Source: Kitasatospora viridis (GTDB taxonomy: Bacteria > Actinomycetota > Actinomycetes > Streptomycetales > Streptomycetaceae). From it: a stretch of 64,000 nucleotides of DNA. The notes below the pieces were generated by a model. That model saw nothing but the letters and a program-made list of their open reading frames with translations. It was not told where the DNA came from and did no database searches. Of the stretch, positions 7,597 to 15,687 are shown one piece after another. Numbering within the stretch: position 1 is the first letter of the stretch; every line of letters starts with the position of its first letter. The position numbers were made by a program, and so were the translations under genes. The DNA is taken from the NCBI RefSeq assembly GCF_007829815.1, contig NZ_VIWT01000001.1:5538501-5602500 (forward strand), read 5' to 3'.

Positions 7597-7643
7597 GCAG
7601 ACGCCGTGCCGACCGCCCCCACGCGGTCGTGCACGGCGTCTGC
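7597..7643. terminator. Long hairpin after the DUF397 gene
   Basis: GCAGACGCCGTGCCGACCGC (7597-7616) pairs with GCGGTCG-T-GCACGGCGTCTGC (7623-7643), a 20-pair stem with one bulged T and a 6-base loop. This is the strongest terminator-like stem in the left half of the window. Confidence 0.8.
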
Positions 7644-8169
7644 TGTGCTGCCCGGTTCGCGACACCGGGCGTTCCTCCCGTGTTCCCCACAACCGGTCCG
7701 CGCGGACCGGCAGTCGCCGGGAGGTGGCGGCGGGGCGAAGTGCCCAGGCCGCCGGTGCCCGGGATCCGAACGCCCCCACGCGTCGGTGTCCCGGGCTCGG
7801 TCCACGGGCGCGACACAGTCGGGGAACCCGTGGACCAGGCTTTGGGTGAAAGGTGAAAAAGGGTTGAGCGGTGCTGAACGCTTGCCGTTCGGTGCAGCCG
7901 CCGCACGACGATGTGCCAGAGGGAGAAGTGGGCGCACGCCAATGCGCCACAGCAGGCCACCCCCACATGGAACAGGTCCACAGCAGCTGCCGTACATCGC
8001 GACCGTAGCCCGGACGGTTGCTCAGCGTCAACATTCGTCTCGGAGCGTGGAGCGGTACGGTTTCCGGACCAGCTTCGAACGGAGTTCGAACGTGGCCGGT
8101 CGGGTGCCCGCAGCGCGCCGACGGCCTGCCCGGTGCGGTGCGCCGGATCGGGCCACGTACCATGGCGGC
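7644..8169. other. Structured 526-base gap upstream of an unknown gene
   Basis: No convincing gene. It holds GGTCCACGGG/CCCGTGGACC (7799-7808, 7827-7836), GGCGCA/TGCGCC (7931-7936, 7943-7948), an A-rich segment at 7849-7862 and two TTCGAAC elements 11 bases apart (8074-8080, 8085-8091). TACCAT at 8157-8162 is a plausible -10 for a leaderless transcript starting at the ATG of the gene at 8170. Confidence 0.5.
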
Positions 8170-8664
8170 ATGTCTTTTCTCCGCCGACGTTCCGGCACCC
8201 CAGCGGGCCCGGACTTCGACGTGCTCGCCATGGACCCGGGTGACTGGCCCGGCCTCTTCGGGGCCGCCGTGATGACCGGCCCGGACGGCTCCTGCCAGGG
8301 GATCTTCCTGCGCTACGACCTGTTCGGCGGCCGTGGCCCGGCGATGTTCATCGGCAACCTGCCCGAGGGCTCGCCGGCCCGGGACACCCCGGACGGCGTG
8401 CCGTTCGAGGTCAGACAGCTGCTCGCCGCGCTCGAAGTCGAGGAGCCGGTGGACTTCGTCTCGGCGGAGGACTTCCCGGTCATGCTCCGGGACGACCTGC
8501 TGATCGTGAAGAAGGTCAAGGTCTCCGAGGAGCGGGTGTTCTGCGCCCAGTTCGACCGCAGCGACCAGGTCCAGGTGACCATCGCCTCCTGGGACCGGCC
8601 GATCGCGGACGACCTCTACCAGCTGCTCAAGCCGCTGCCGGCCGACCTGTTCCAGCAGGGCTGA
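8170..8664 (+). CDS. Conserved hypothetical protein
   Basis: 164 residues from ATG 8170, which is 7 bases past a TACCAT -10-like box and so may be leaderless. It is acidic and globular, with alternating hydrophobic and charged segments (F-D-V-L-A-M-D-P-G-D-W-P near 15, F-I-G-N-L-P near 59, L-L-I-V-K-K-V-K-V near 113). No signal peptide, membrane segment or catalytic motif is seen. Codon bias is like its neighbours. I do not recognise the family. Confidence 0.75.
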   Translation: MSFLRRRSGTPAGPDFDVLAMDPGDWPGLFGAAVMTGPDGSCQGIFLRYDLFGGRGPAMFIGNLPEGSPARDTPDGVPFEVRQLLAALEVEEPVDFVSAEDFPVMLRDDLLIVKKVKVSEERVFCAQFDRSDQVQVTIASWDRPIADDLYQLLKPLPADLFQQG

Positions 8665-8700
8665 CCGCCCCGCGGCGCAGGGCGGCGCGCCGCGGCGACC

Positions 8701-8743
8701 GTTCGAACACTCCTTGACGTGTTCGAGCGGCCCTTCGTACAGT
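8701..8743 (+). promoter_or_regulatory. Promoter with overlapping operator for the leader peptide
   Basis: TTGACG (8714-8719) and TACAGT (8738-8743) are separated by 18 bases. GTTCGAACAC (8701-8710) and GTGTTCGAGC (8719-8728) form an inverted repeat matching at 9 of 10 positions and straddle the -35 box. The expected start of transcription falls at or next to the leader ATG at 8751. Confidence 0.65.
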
Positions 8744-8750
8744 CACCAGC

Positions 8751-8828
8751 ATGTCCTCCCGCCGCCCGCTGCTGACCAGGCGCAGCTACCTGGACCTGCG
8801 GCGGACCGCCAGCGCGGTCTGTCGGTAG
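8751..8828 (+). CDS. Putative 25-residue leader peptide
   Basis: A tiny reading frame beginning M-S-S-R-R-P-L-L and ending D-L-R-R-T-A-S-A-V-C-R-stop. This matches from memory the actinobacterial class of putative leader peptides with an R-R-x-x-D-L-x-R-x-A-S-A-x-C-R pattern, often found before sulfur-assimilation genes. The Cys is the penultimate codon (TGT), suited to ribosome stalling when cysteine is scarce. It is probably leaderless. A GGCCGG...CCGGCC stem follows about 10 bases after the stop. The structural gene starts 110 bases downstream. Confidence 0.7.
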   Translation: MSSRRPLLTRRSYLDLRRTASAVCR

Positions 8829-8938
8829 CGCCGGCCGGCACCTCCTGTCCGGCCCGCGCTCCCGCACGCCCACCACCGCGCGGCCGCCGCAGCACCCAGG
8901 TCGCCGTCGACACCACCGGCCCCCGGAGGCAGCAGCCC

Positions 8939-10042
8939 ATGACCACCCCCCTGCTCGACGACGCGCTCGCCAAACTGCCCCGGGTGGTGGACCTGCTGGC
9001 CGCCCGCGCCGAGGAGCACGACCGCGACGGCGCCTTCCCCTACCAGGGCGTCGAGGCGCTGCACGAGGCCGGACTGCTCACCCTCACCGTCGCCCAGCGG
9101 CACGGCGGCGCGGGCGCGGGCCTGGCCGACACCGTCCGGGTGCTGGCCGAACTCGGGCGCGGCGACGCCTCGGTGGCCCTGCTCGCGGCCGGCACCCTGC
9201 TCCAGCACGCCGAACAGGCCGGCGCCGGCGGCTGGCCGGCCGCGCTCTACCGCCGACTGCTCACCGAGTCCCGGCGCGGCCCGGCCCTGGTCGCCGCGCT
9301 GGACGCCACCGCCGAACCGCTGGTGGCCCGCCGCGGTCCGCAGGGCTGGCGGCTGAGCGGACTGCTCACCGGCTGCCCGGGTGCCGAGGCGCTGGCCTGG
9401 CTCGCCGTGCGGGTGCGCACCGACGAGGCCGTGCCGCGGGCCGGCACCTTCCTGGTCCGGGCGGAGAGCGCGGGGATGGAGGTCGAGCCGGTCTGGGACC
9501 AGCTCGGACTGCGCGCCAGCGCCTGCCACGACCTGCGGTTCGCCGAGGTGGCCGTGCCGGCCGAACTCGCGGTCGGGCTGCGGCCGCTGGACGCCGCCCC
9601 CGGGGCGGGCGCCGTGCTGGCCGCCGGCTGGCGGGACCTGGCGCTGGCCGCCGTGCAGCTGGGTGTCGGCCGGGCGGCGCGGGACTGGCTGGCCGCCCGC
9701 CCGCAGGCGCTGGCGGACCATCAGCAGGCCGCGCTGGGCGAGCTGGAGACCGCGCTGATCGGGGTCGAGGAACTGCTGGCCGGGCTGGCCGGGCGGATCG
9801 ACGCGGGCGACCGGGCGGCCCTGGAGCGGACGGGTGCGGCCCACCTGCTCGCCACCCGGGCGGTGCTGGGGGCGGTGCAGGGCGCCGTCGAGCTGGCCGG
9901 CGGGCCCGGGCTGAGCCGCCGTCACCCGCTGGAGCGCCACCTGCGCGACGCGCTCAGCGGCCGGCCGCACGGGCGCCCCGCCCAGGCGGTGCTGGCGGCC
10001 GCCGGCCGCGCCGCGCTGGGCCGCGCGGGCCGGCGCTCCTGA
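8939..10042 (+). CDS. Acyl-CoA-dehydrogenase-fold flavoenzyme
   Basis: 367 residues from ATG 8939 with GGAGG 10 bases upstream. The acyl-CoA dehydrogenase layout is visible: helical N-domain (L-H-E-A-G-L-L near 35, G-G-A-G-A-G-L near 52), a middle beta domain with W-D-Q-L-G-L-R-A-S near 185, and a helical C-domain ending R-H-P-L-E-R-H-L-R-D-A. The typical catalytic Glu region is not evident. The upstream Cys-ending leader peptide suggests a role in sulfur scavenging, as for SfnB- or DszC-like reduced-flavin monooxygenases; this is inference from context. True acyl-CoA dehydrogenation is the alternative. Confidence 0.78.
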   Translation: MTTPLLDDALAKLPRVVDLLAARAEEHDRDGAFPYQGVEALHEAGLLTLTVAQRHGGAGAGLADTVRVLAELGRGDASVALLAAGTLLQHAEQAGAGGWPAALYRRLLTESRRGPALVAALDATAEPLVARRGPQGWRLSGLLTGCPGAEALAWLAVRVRTDEAVPRAGTFLVRAESAGMEVEPVWDQLGLRASACHDLRFAEVAVPAELAVGLRPLDAAPGAGAVLAAGWRDLALAAVQLGVGRAARDWLAARPQALADHQQAALGELETALIGVEELLAGLAGRIDAGDRAALERTGAAHLLATRAVLGAVQGAVELAGGPGLSRRHPLERHLRDALSGRPHGRPAQAVLAAAGRAALGRAGRRS

Positions 10043-10100
10043 GGGCTTTCCTGACGGGTGTCCTGACGGCCGCTCAGGCGGCGGGCGGCGCCGGGGCGGC

Positions 10101-11231
10101 TCAGCGGGTGCCGACCGCGGCCCGGACGGCGCGGCGGGCCAGCGCGGCGTCGTCGTAGAGCCGACGGATCATCAGGCGCTGCTCCTCGCCGGCCCCCGGC
10201 ACGTCGTAGAGCCGCAGCTCGCGCATCAGCACCAGGGTCAGGTTGACCAGGAAGGCGTCCCGGGCCATGGTGCCGCCGACCTGGGCCAGCTGGCTGATCT
10301 GCCGCCGGGCCGCGGTGTCCCCGGAGAGCACGCTCCACAGCACCGCCAGGTCGTAGCCCGGCAGGTACCAGCCGGCCTGCTCCCAGTCCAGCAGCACCGG
10401 GCCGGAGGGGGCCAGCATGATGTTGCCGAGCAGCGCGTCGCCGTGGCACAGCTGCCAGCCGGTGTGCTGGAGCCCGTGCAGCAGCTGGCGCAGGTCGCCA
10501 GCGTCCCGGTCGGTCAGCTGGCCGACCGAGTGGTAGCGGCCGATCTCGAACTGGTAGTCGAGCGGCTGCTGGAAGACGTCGGTCGGCGGGCGCCAGAGGT
10601 TGAGCGAGCGCACCGAGCCGAGGATCGCCCGCACCTCGCCCGGGGTCGGCGCGTTGGCCGGGTGCCGCTCGGTGGCCGCGATCCGGCCCGGGATCCGCTC
10701 GATCACCAGCACGCAGCGGTCGTGGTCGGCGGCGACCAGCCGGGGCATCCGGACCGGCGGGCGGTGCCGCACGAAGGCCCGGTAGACCGACACCTCGCGG
10801 CGGAACCGCTCCACCAGCACGGCCCGGCTCTCGCCCTGCACGGCCTGCGGGGAGAGGCACTTGGCGACCACGGGGGTGCGGCCGATCAGGCCGGTGATCA
10901 GGATGTGCGCCGCGTCCTCGCGCAGCACCTGACGGGCGGAGAACGCCGGACATATCCGGGTGATGTGGGCCAGCGCGGCGCGCACCGCCGGGGCGGCCAG
11001 GGCGGTGTTGTCCACCCGGCTCCAGCCCTCGGACACGGGGGCGGCCTGGGGCGTGCGGGGGCGCAGCAGGCGCTCGCCGGGGCGCGGGAGGAACCCGGGT
11101 GCCTCGATGCGCCCGGCGGGGCGGGCGGGCAGGGCAGGCTTCGGCCCGGGCCGGCGGACCGTCCCGGTGGACGGCGGCCGTTGCGCGGTGCCGATCCGGG
11201 ACGCGGTGGGGGAAGTCGCAGAGGAGTACAT
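10101..11231 (-). CDS. Aminoglycoside-phosphotransferase-family protein
   Basis: 376 residues from ATG 11231. A Pro-rich N-terminal tail of about 70 residues precedes the kinase-like fold. The catalytic loop is C-H263-G-D265-A-L-L-G-N and the metal motif L-L-D282-W-E, both intact; V-A-K-C near 135 supplies the ATP lysine. Family members phosphorylate aminoglycosides, choline, homoserine or other small molecules, so the substrate is open. A longer start past 11231 would run through the promoter of the divergent regulator and is rejected. The divergent arrangement suggests shared control with the NsdA-like gene. Confidence 0.82.
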   Translation of the reverse strand: MYSSATSPTASRIGTAQRPPSTGTVRRPGPKPALPARPAGRIEAPGFLPRPGERLLRPRTPQAAPVSEGWSRVDNTALAAPAVRAALAHITRICPAFSARQVLREDAAHILITGLIGRTPVVAKCLSPQAVQGESRAVLVERFRREVSVYRAFVRHRPPVRMPRLVAADHDRCVLVIERIPGRIAATERHPANAPTPGEVRAILGSVRSLNLWRPPTDVFQQPLDYQFEIGRYHSVGQLTDRDAGDLRQLLHGLQHTGWQLCHGDALLGNIMLAPSGPVLLDWEQAGWYLPGYDLAVLWSVLSGDTAARRQISQLAQVGGTMARDAFLVNLTLVLMRELRLYDVPGAGEEQRLMIRRLYDDAALARRAVRAAVGTR

Positions 11232-11745
11232 GAGGGGGCGGGAGTCCCTTCCTTGCCGACGGCATATGTCAGCCAAGGCGGCGGCCCTGGCACGGTGAGT
11301 GCTGTGGGGGGCGTCGGAACCACGGGGGCGTGCTCCGGCGCACCAGGGGTGCGGCTCGGTGCGCCCGTCGGCCGTCGGTGGGTGGCCGGCCGGCGGGCGC
11401 ACCGGGGGACCCGCCTGGTACCGACCCCGGCCGAACTGACCGAACAGCGCATCCTGGGGAAATGCGCCGGTCGGACCGGTCGGCCGGGCTCGGCGCCAGG
11501 CGCGCCACCCCGGTTCGCCACCCCCTGCCCGCATCGTCCGGTCCGGCGGCGACGACCCCCCGGATGCCCGGGAGGCCGGTCCCCACCGGGTCGGACGGCC
11601 CGGGGTGAGGTGGCGCATCTCTACCTGACACCCCGGCGGGTCTGGCTCGCCAGTTGGCGCACCCTGGCGAACCCTGGCGAATGCTCGCTTGGCATGTGAC
11701 AGGTCGTTAGGCTCGAACACAGCCGAGGACCCTGGGGGCTTGAGA
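11232..11745. promoter_or_regulatory. Divergent promoter region with repeats
   Basis: This 514-base gap contains no supported gene. GGCATATGTC at 11261-11270 lies 30 bases before the phosphotransferase start. On the other side ACCCTGGCGA is repeated twice without a gap (11661-11680), with an inverted half TCGCCA at 11647-11652. TAGGCT at 11708-11713 is a plausible -10 for the regulator at 11746. Confidence 0.5.
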
Positions 11746-13209
11746 GTGAACAAGGAACCCAACACCAGACTCGCGGACCTGTTCGCCCTGACCGGTTGGT
11801 CGAAGGGCGAGCTGGCCCGGCTGGTCAACCGGCGCGGTGCGGCGATCGGGCAGCAGCAGCTGTCCACCGACACCTCGCGGGTGCGGCGCTGGATCGAGCA
11901 CGGGGAGGTCCCGCGCGATCCGGTGCCGATGCTGTTGGCAGCCGTGTTCACCGAGCGGCTCGGCCGTGTCGTCTCCATCGAGGACCTCGGCCTGGTCCGG
12001 CACCGGCGGGCGACGCCGGCCCCCGCGCAGGGGGCGGCGCCCCCCGAACCGGAGCGGACGGCGGAGATCCTCACCGACTTCACCGGGATGGATCTCATGC
12101 TCAACCGACGCGGACAGGCCGACCAGGGCCCGGCACTGCCGGGCACGGCCGTCATCCCCGACTCCCTCTACTCCTGGCTGTCCGGCGCGGACGTGGCCGT
12201 GGCCGCGGCCCGCCCCGGCCCCCGGCAGCTGATCACCGGCAGCGCCGCCCGCCCGATCGTCGACGTCTACGAACCCGGCCCGGTCGGCCCGCAGGAGGTC
12301 GAGGCGCTGGAGCGGTCCTTCGAGGTGTTCCGGTCCTGGGACGCCTCCCGGGGCGGCGGGCTGCAGCGCAAGGCGGTGATCGGCCAACTCAACGAGGTCG
12401 GCGGCCTGCTGACCCACCGTCATCCGCCCGAGCTGGCCCGCCGGCTCTGGCTGGTGGCGGCCAACCTGGCGGTGCTGGCCGGCTGGATGTCGCACGACGT
12501 CGGCCTGGAGAGCACCGCCCAGCGGTACTTCGTGATCGCCGCCCAGGCGGCCAGGGAGGCCGGCGACCGGCCGCGGGCCGGCGAGGCGATCTCCCGCACC
12601 GCCCGGCAACTGCTGCACCACGGCCGGGGCGCGGAGGCGCTGGAGCTGATGCGGCTGGCCCGGGCCGGCGCGGGGGACGCGATGGCGCCGCGCGCCCGGG
12701 CGATGCTCAACACCGTGGAGGCCTGGGCGCAGGCCACGGTGGGGGACCGGGAGGAGGTGGCGCGGCTGCTCGGCGAGGCGGAGGAGCTCTACGCGCGCGA
12801 CGGCGGGGAGCCGCAGCCGGCCTGGATGGCGACCTTCGACGAGGCCGAGCTGCACGGCATGCAGTTCCTGGTCTACCGCACGCTGGCCGAGCGGGACCCG
12901 GGCGCGGTGCGGCCGGCCCTGGCGCACGCGGCGGCGGCGATGGCGCAGCGGGCCCGGCGGGGCCACGAGCGCTCCACGCTGCTCGACATGGTGACGCTCG
13001 CCTCGGTGCACTGGATCGACGGCGAACCGGAGGCGGCGGTGGAGCAGGCCCGGGCGGCGCTGGCGAAGATCGGCTACACCTCCTCGCACCGCACCTGGGA
13101 CCGGCTGCGCCAGATGTACCGGCTCTCCGACCGGTACGCGGGGGAGCCGGCGGTGGCCGAGCTGCGGGCCCAGATCAGGGCGGCGGTGCCGCCGCCCCGG
13201 CGGGCCTGA
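11746..13209 (+). CDS. NsdA-like TPR-containing regulator
   Basis: 487 residues from GTG 11746. The N-terminus N-K-E-P-N-T-R-L-A-D-L-F then G-W-S-K-G-E-L-A-R-L-V-N-R-R and S-R-V-R-R-W-I-E-H-G is a helix-turn-helix-like block that I recall from NsdA, the S. coelicolor repressor of sporulation and antibiotic production, and its paralogues. The rest (about 210-480) is made of Ala/Leu-rich helical pairs like tetratricopeptide repeats. Inference: a cytoplasmic regulator of development or secondary metabolism. It is divergent from a phosphotransferase gene and likely autoregulated through the ACCCTGGCGA repeats. Confidence 0.7.
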   Translation: MNKEPNTRLADLFALTGWSKGELARLVNRRGAAIGQQQLSTDTSRVRRWIEHGEVPRDPVPMLLAAVFTERLGRVVSIEDLGLVRHRRATPAPAQGAAPPEPERTAEILTDFTGMDLMLNRRGQADQGPALPGTAVIPDSLYSWLSGADVAVAAARPGPRQLITGSAARPIVDVYEPGPVGPQEVEALERSFEVFRSWDASRGGGLQRKAVIGQLNEVGGLLTHRHPPELARRLWLVAANLAVLAGWMSHDVGLESTAQRYFVIAAQAAREAGDRPRAGEAISRTARQLLHHGRGAEALELMRLARAGAGDAMAPRARAMLNTVEAWAQATVGDREEVARLLGEAEELYARDGGEPQPAWMATFDEAELHGMQFLVYRTLAERDPGAVRPALAHAAAAMAQRARRGHERSTLLDMVTLASVHWIDGEPEAAVEQARAALAKIGYTSSHRTWDRLRQMYRLSDRYAGEPAVAELRAQIRAAVPPPRRA

Positions 13210-13226
13210 GCGAGCTCAGCGGCTGA

Positions 13227-13403
13227 TCAGAGGTTGTCGACGCTCGCGGTGTGCACCTGGTCCCAGGCCTCCTGGACGTAGCGCTCGCGCTCGACCAGGG
13301 TCAGGGCCGGGAAGTACTCCTTCAGGCGCTCGACGACCTGCTGCTCGGGCTCGTGGCACTCGTGCAGCAGGAACGCGGCCTTGTGCAGGATCTGCTTGTC
13401 CAT
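13227..13403 (-). CDS. Small conserved acidic protein, 58 residues
   Basis: The ATG at 13403 has GAGGGAGGA 8-16 bases upstream, so this start is preferred over longer frames. The product is mostly helical and charged, with H-E-C-H-E-P-E-Q-Q-V-V-E-R-L near 14-27 and R-E-R-Y-V-Q-E-A-W-D near 39. No membrane segment or enzyme motif. I do not recognise a function. It is convergent with the NsdA-like gene, 17 bases away. Confidence 0.7.
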   Translation of the reverse strand: MDKQILHKAAFLLHECHEPEQQVVERLKEYFPALTLVERERYVQEAWDQVHTASVDNL

Positions 13404-13541
13404 GGAACGGTCCTCCCTCGTTGCAGGTCCGCCCTGTGCCGACGCTGCGGCCGACAGCATAAGCCGACGGGGAGGCCGGACGGACGAAAGGGCTCCGGTG
13501 GGGTTCGTCACGGCGCGCGGCGGCGCCGCCGGGGCCCGGGT

Positions 13542-13907
13542 TCAGCGCGGGCTGAGCACCAGCCGCAGCGAGACCACCTGGCCGTCCGGGCCGCGGCGGG
13601 CCCGGCCGGCGCAGTGCACCGGGGACTGGCCGGGGCCGCGGTCCACCCGCACCACGCCCTCCACCGGACGGCCGTGCACCAGCGCCTCGGTGACCATCCG
13701 TCGGAGCACCGGGCGGTCCTGCGGGACCAGCTGCGCGGGCAGCTGGTCCAGGGTGAGCGGGCCGAGTCCGGGGTCGCGGGCGAGCAGCGGGTAGGCGGCC
13801 GGGGACCACTGGACGGTGTCCCGCAGCAGGTCCCACTCGACGGCCGCGCCCCAGCCCTGGAGCGCGGGGTCCGGGGCCGTCGCGGTGCCGGGCAGCGAGT
13901 GACTCAT
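13542..13907 (-). CDS. Single PAS-domain protein
   Basis: 121 residues from ATG 13907. The sequence V-E-W-D-L-L-R-D-T-V-Q-W-S-P-A-A-Y-P-L-L near 22-41 and V-V-R-V-D-R-G near 91 fit a PAS_3-type fold with no output domain. PAS folds sense ligands or bind partners; a stand-alone PAS probably regulates another protein. No cofactor residue can be assigned. The upstream palindrome CTGGCATATGCCAG (14012-14025) could control it or the divergent HEAT gene. Confidence 0.7.
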   Translation of the reverse strand: MSHSLPGTATAPDPALQGWGAAVEWDLLRDTVQWSPAAYPLLARDPGLGPLTLDQLPAQLVPQDRPVLRRMVTEALVHGRPVEGVVRVDRGPGQSPVHCAGRARRGPDGQVVSLRLVLSPR

Positions 13908-14011
13908 CGGCCGTCCCGTCGGTGGGGGTCTGGACGCGTGCTTGTGAGACGACTGTCGCACAACCTCACGCAGGGTGTGGAGAGAATGACAGATTTCGTC
14001 GGTACTTTTCA

Positions 14012-14025
14012 CTGGCATATGCCAG
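14012..14025. promoter_or_regulatory. Perfect palindrome CTGGCATATGCCAG
   Basis: A 14-base perfect palindrome between divergent genes starting at 13907 and 14188. Its core GRCATATGYC recurs at 11261-11270 before the phosphotransferase gene. Confidence 0.5.
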
Positions 14026-14187
14026 AAGCCGGTTCGGGAGGCGCTCGGCGGCACTGCGTGCATCACCGGCGGGCAGGCGGTAACCTACGGTGATTCCGGC
14101 GCCCGGGCGCCCGCACCACCTGACCACCAGACCCCCGGCGACGGAAATCCCGTTGCCACGACGATCGCCGCAACGGATGCTGACCTC

Positions 14188-15615
14188 ATGTTCGAGCCCG
14201 TGATAGCCCCCAGTGCCAGCCTCCTCGGCCTACTGCAAAGAGGACGCGGCGACGGGCAGCTGCATGCGCTCGCAGCCGACCGCGACGAAGCCATCGCAGC
14301 CCTGGAGGAGTGCGTCACCAGCGATCCGCGCAGTGACTGGCAGGTTGAGAACCGCTCCCTCTACTACGCGCGGGTCTACATGGACCTGGAGGCGCCGCTG
14401 GTCGGCATCGAGCGGCATCTGACCCATCCCGACGACCTGATCGACACCGACGACCGGCGCACCGGCCTGTCCCTCTCCGTCCTCGGCCACCTGGCCGGCT
14501 ACGGGCGGCGGGACGCGCTGCTGCTGCTGCGCGAGTACACCGCGACCGGCGCCAACTGGGCGTGGGCGCTGGACGAACTGGCGCTGCGCGACGAGGACGC
14601 GGCGCTGCTCGCGCTGGCCCCCGCCGTGCTGGCCCGGTTCCCCGAGGACGAGCGCGGCGAGGCCGCGCTGCGCGCCGCGATCCGCGCCGCCTACGAACCC
14701 CGGCCCTGGAGCCTGTGGGCCGCGCACCACCCGAGGGTGGCGGCCGCGAGCGAGCAGTCGCCCTTCGACCTGTGGCAGCGCCAGTTCCAGCGCCCGGCCG
14801 TGACCCCGGGCTGGAGCGTGGCCGACGTGCTCGCCTGGGCCGAGCAGGCCGACGGCACCGAACCCGGCGCGGTGGAGCGCCGGGCCGCCGCCGCGGCCCG
14901 CTGCCTGGCCGCCGTCGCCCGCCCCGAGGACCGGCAGACCCTGCTGGACGCCGCCCGGGACGGGGCCGAGGGCCCGCGCCGGGCCGCCCTGCGCCACCTG
15001 GCCGACCAGGACGACCCGGGTCTGCCGGGGCTGGTCGAGGCCGCCGCGGCCGACGCCGACCCGGCCGCGGTCCGGGCCGCGCTGGACACCGTGGCCCGAC
15101 TGCGCGGGGCCCGCGCGCTGGCCGCCGCCCGCCGCTGGGCCGACCCGGCCACCGGCGGCGCGGACAGCGCGCTCGGCGAGGCCGCCGCGCTGCTGCTGGC
15201 CGACATCGGCGAGCCGTGCGACGCGCCCGTGGTGGTGGCCGGCCTGCGGCGCTGGCTGCAGGAGCACGGGGTGCGGGGAGCCGCGCTGGGCGGACTGGTG
15301 GACGGTTCGGGGCGGCTGGCCGCCGCCGACGCCGTGCCGATGCTCCGTCACATCTACGGCGAGTCAGCCTCCTCCGACCTGCGCGGGCGGGCCGCCCGCG
15401 CGCTGGCCGCCACCGACCGCCACTTCGGCTCCGGGCCGGCCGTCGAGTGCCTGTGGGACTGCGAGGAGAGCACCCGCGAACTCGCCGCCCGGCACGTGAA
15501 GACCACCGGCGACGCCCGGGTGCTGGAGCGCCTGCGCCGGCTCGCCGCCGACCCGGCCGAGGAGGCCGAGGTGCACGCCGCCGTGCGCGGCCGGCTCACC
15601 TCCCGGGAGCGGTAG
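14188..15615 (+). CDS. HEAT-repeat protein
   Basis: 475 residues. After a variable N-terminal third the sequence is a series of amphipathic helical pairs with Ala/Leu/Arg-rich spacing (R-R-A-A-L-R-H-L-A-D-Q-D-D-P near 267, A-V-R-A-A-L-D-T-V-A-R-L-R near 293, L-R-G-R-A-A-R-A-L-A-A-T near 395), typical of HEAT-like repeats. No signal or TM segment. HEAT solenoids act as protein scaffolds; the partner is unknown. It ends in a strong bidirectional hairpin. The ATG at 14188 has no clear ribosome-binding site. Confidence 0.75.
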   Translation: MFEPVIAPSASLLGLLQRGRGDGQLHALAADRDEAIAALEECVTSDPRSDWQVENRSLYYARVYMDLEAPLVGIERHLTHPDDLIDTDDRRTGLSLSVLGHLAGYGRRDALLLLREYTATGANWAWALDELALRDEDAALLALAPAVLARFPEDERGEAALRAAIRAAYEPRPWSLWAAHHPRVAAASEQSPFDLWQRQFQRPAVTPGWSVADVLAWAEQADGTEPGAVERRAAAAARCLAAVARPEDRQTLLDAARDGAEGPRRAALRHLADQDDPGLPGLVEAAAADADPAAVRAALDTVARLRGARALAAARRWADPATGGADSALGEAAALLLADIGEPCDAPVVVAGLRRWLQEHGVRGAALGGLVDGSGRLAAADAVPMLRHIYGESASSDLRGRAARALAATDRHFGSGPAVECLWDCEESTRELAARHVKTTGDARVLERLRRLAADPAEEAEVHAAVRGRLTSRER

Positions 15616-15633
15616 CTCCCCACTCCACTGCAC

Positions 15634-15682
15634 GGTGCCCCCGACCGACTCCTTCGATCACAGGAGCCGGTCGGGGGCACCG
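15634..15682. terminator. Bidirectional terminator
   Basis: GGTGCCCCCGACCGACTCC (15634-15652) pairs with GGAGCCGGTCGGGGGCACC (15663-15681), with one small internal mismatch, between the convergent HEAT and MerR/PP2C genes. Confidence 0.85.
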
Positions 15683-15687
15683 TCGTG

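Noticed and set aside
7505..7981. A 158-codon minus-strand frame starting M-D-L-F-H-V-G-V-A
   Set aside because: No ribosome-binding site, overlaps the DUF397 stop region and hairpins, and the C-terminal half has the composition of a shadow frame. A short expressed peptide cannot be excluded.
8074..8091. LexA/SOS box
   Set aside because: TCGAAC and GTTCGA are present but separated by 3 bases; the actinobacterial SOS box has 4 between the half sites.
11232..12155. Extension of the phosphotransferase gene to 684 residues
   Set aside because: The extra part would be antisense to the NsdA-like gene and cross its promoter; the kinase fold is complete from 11231.
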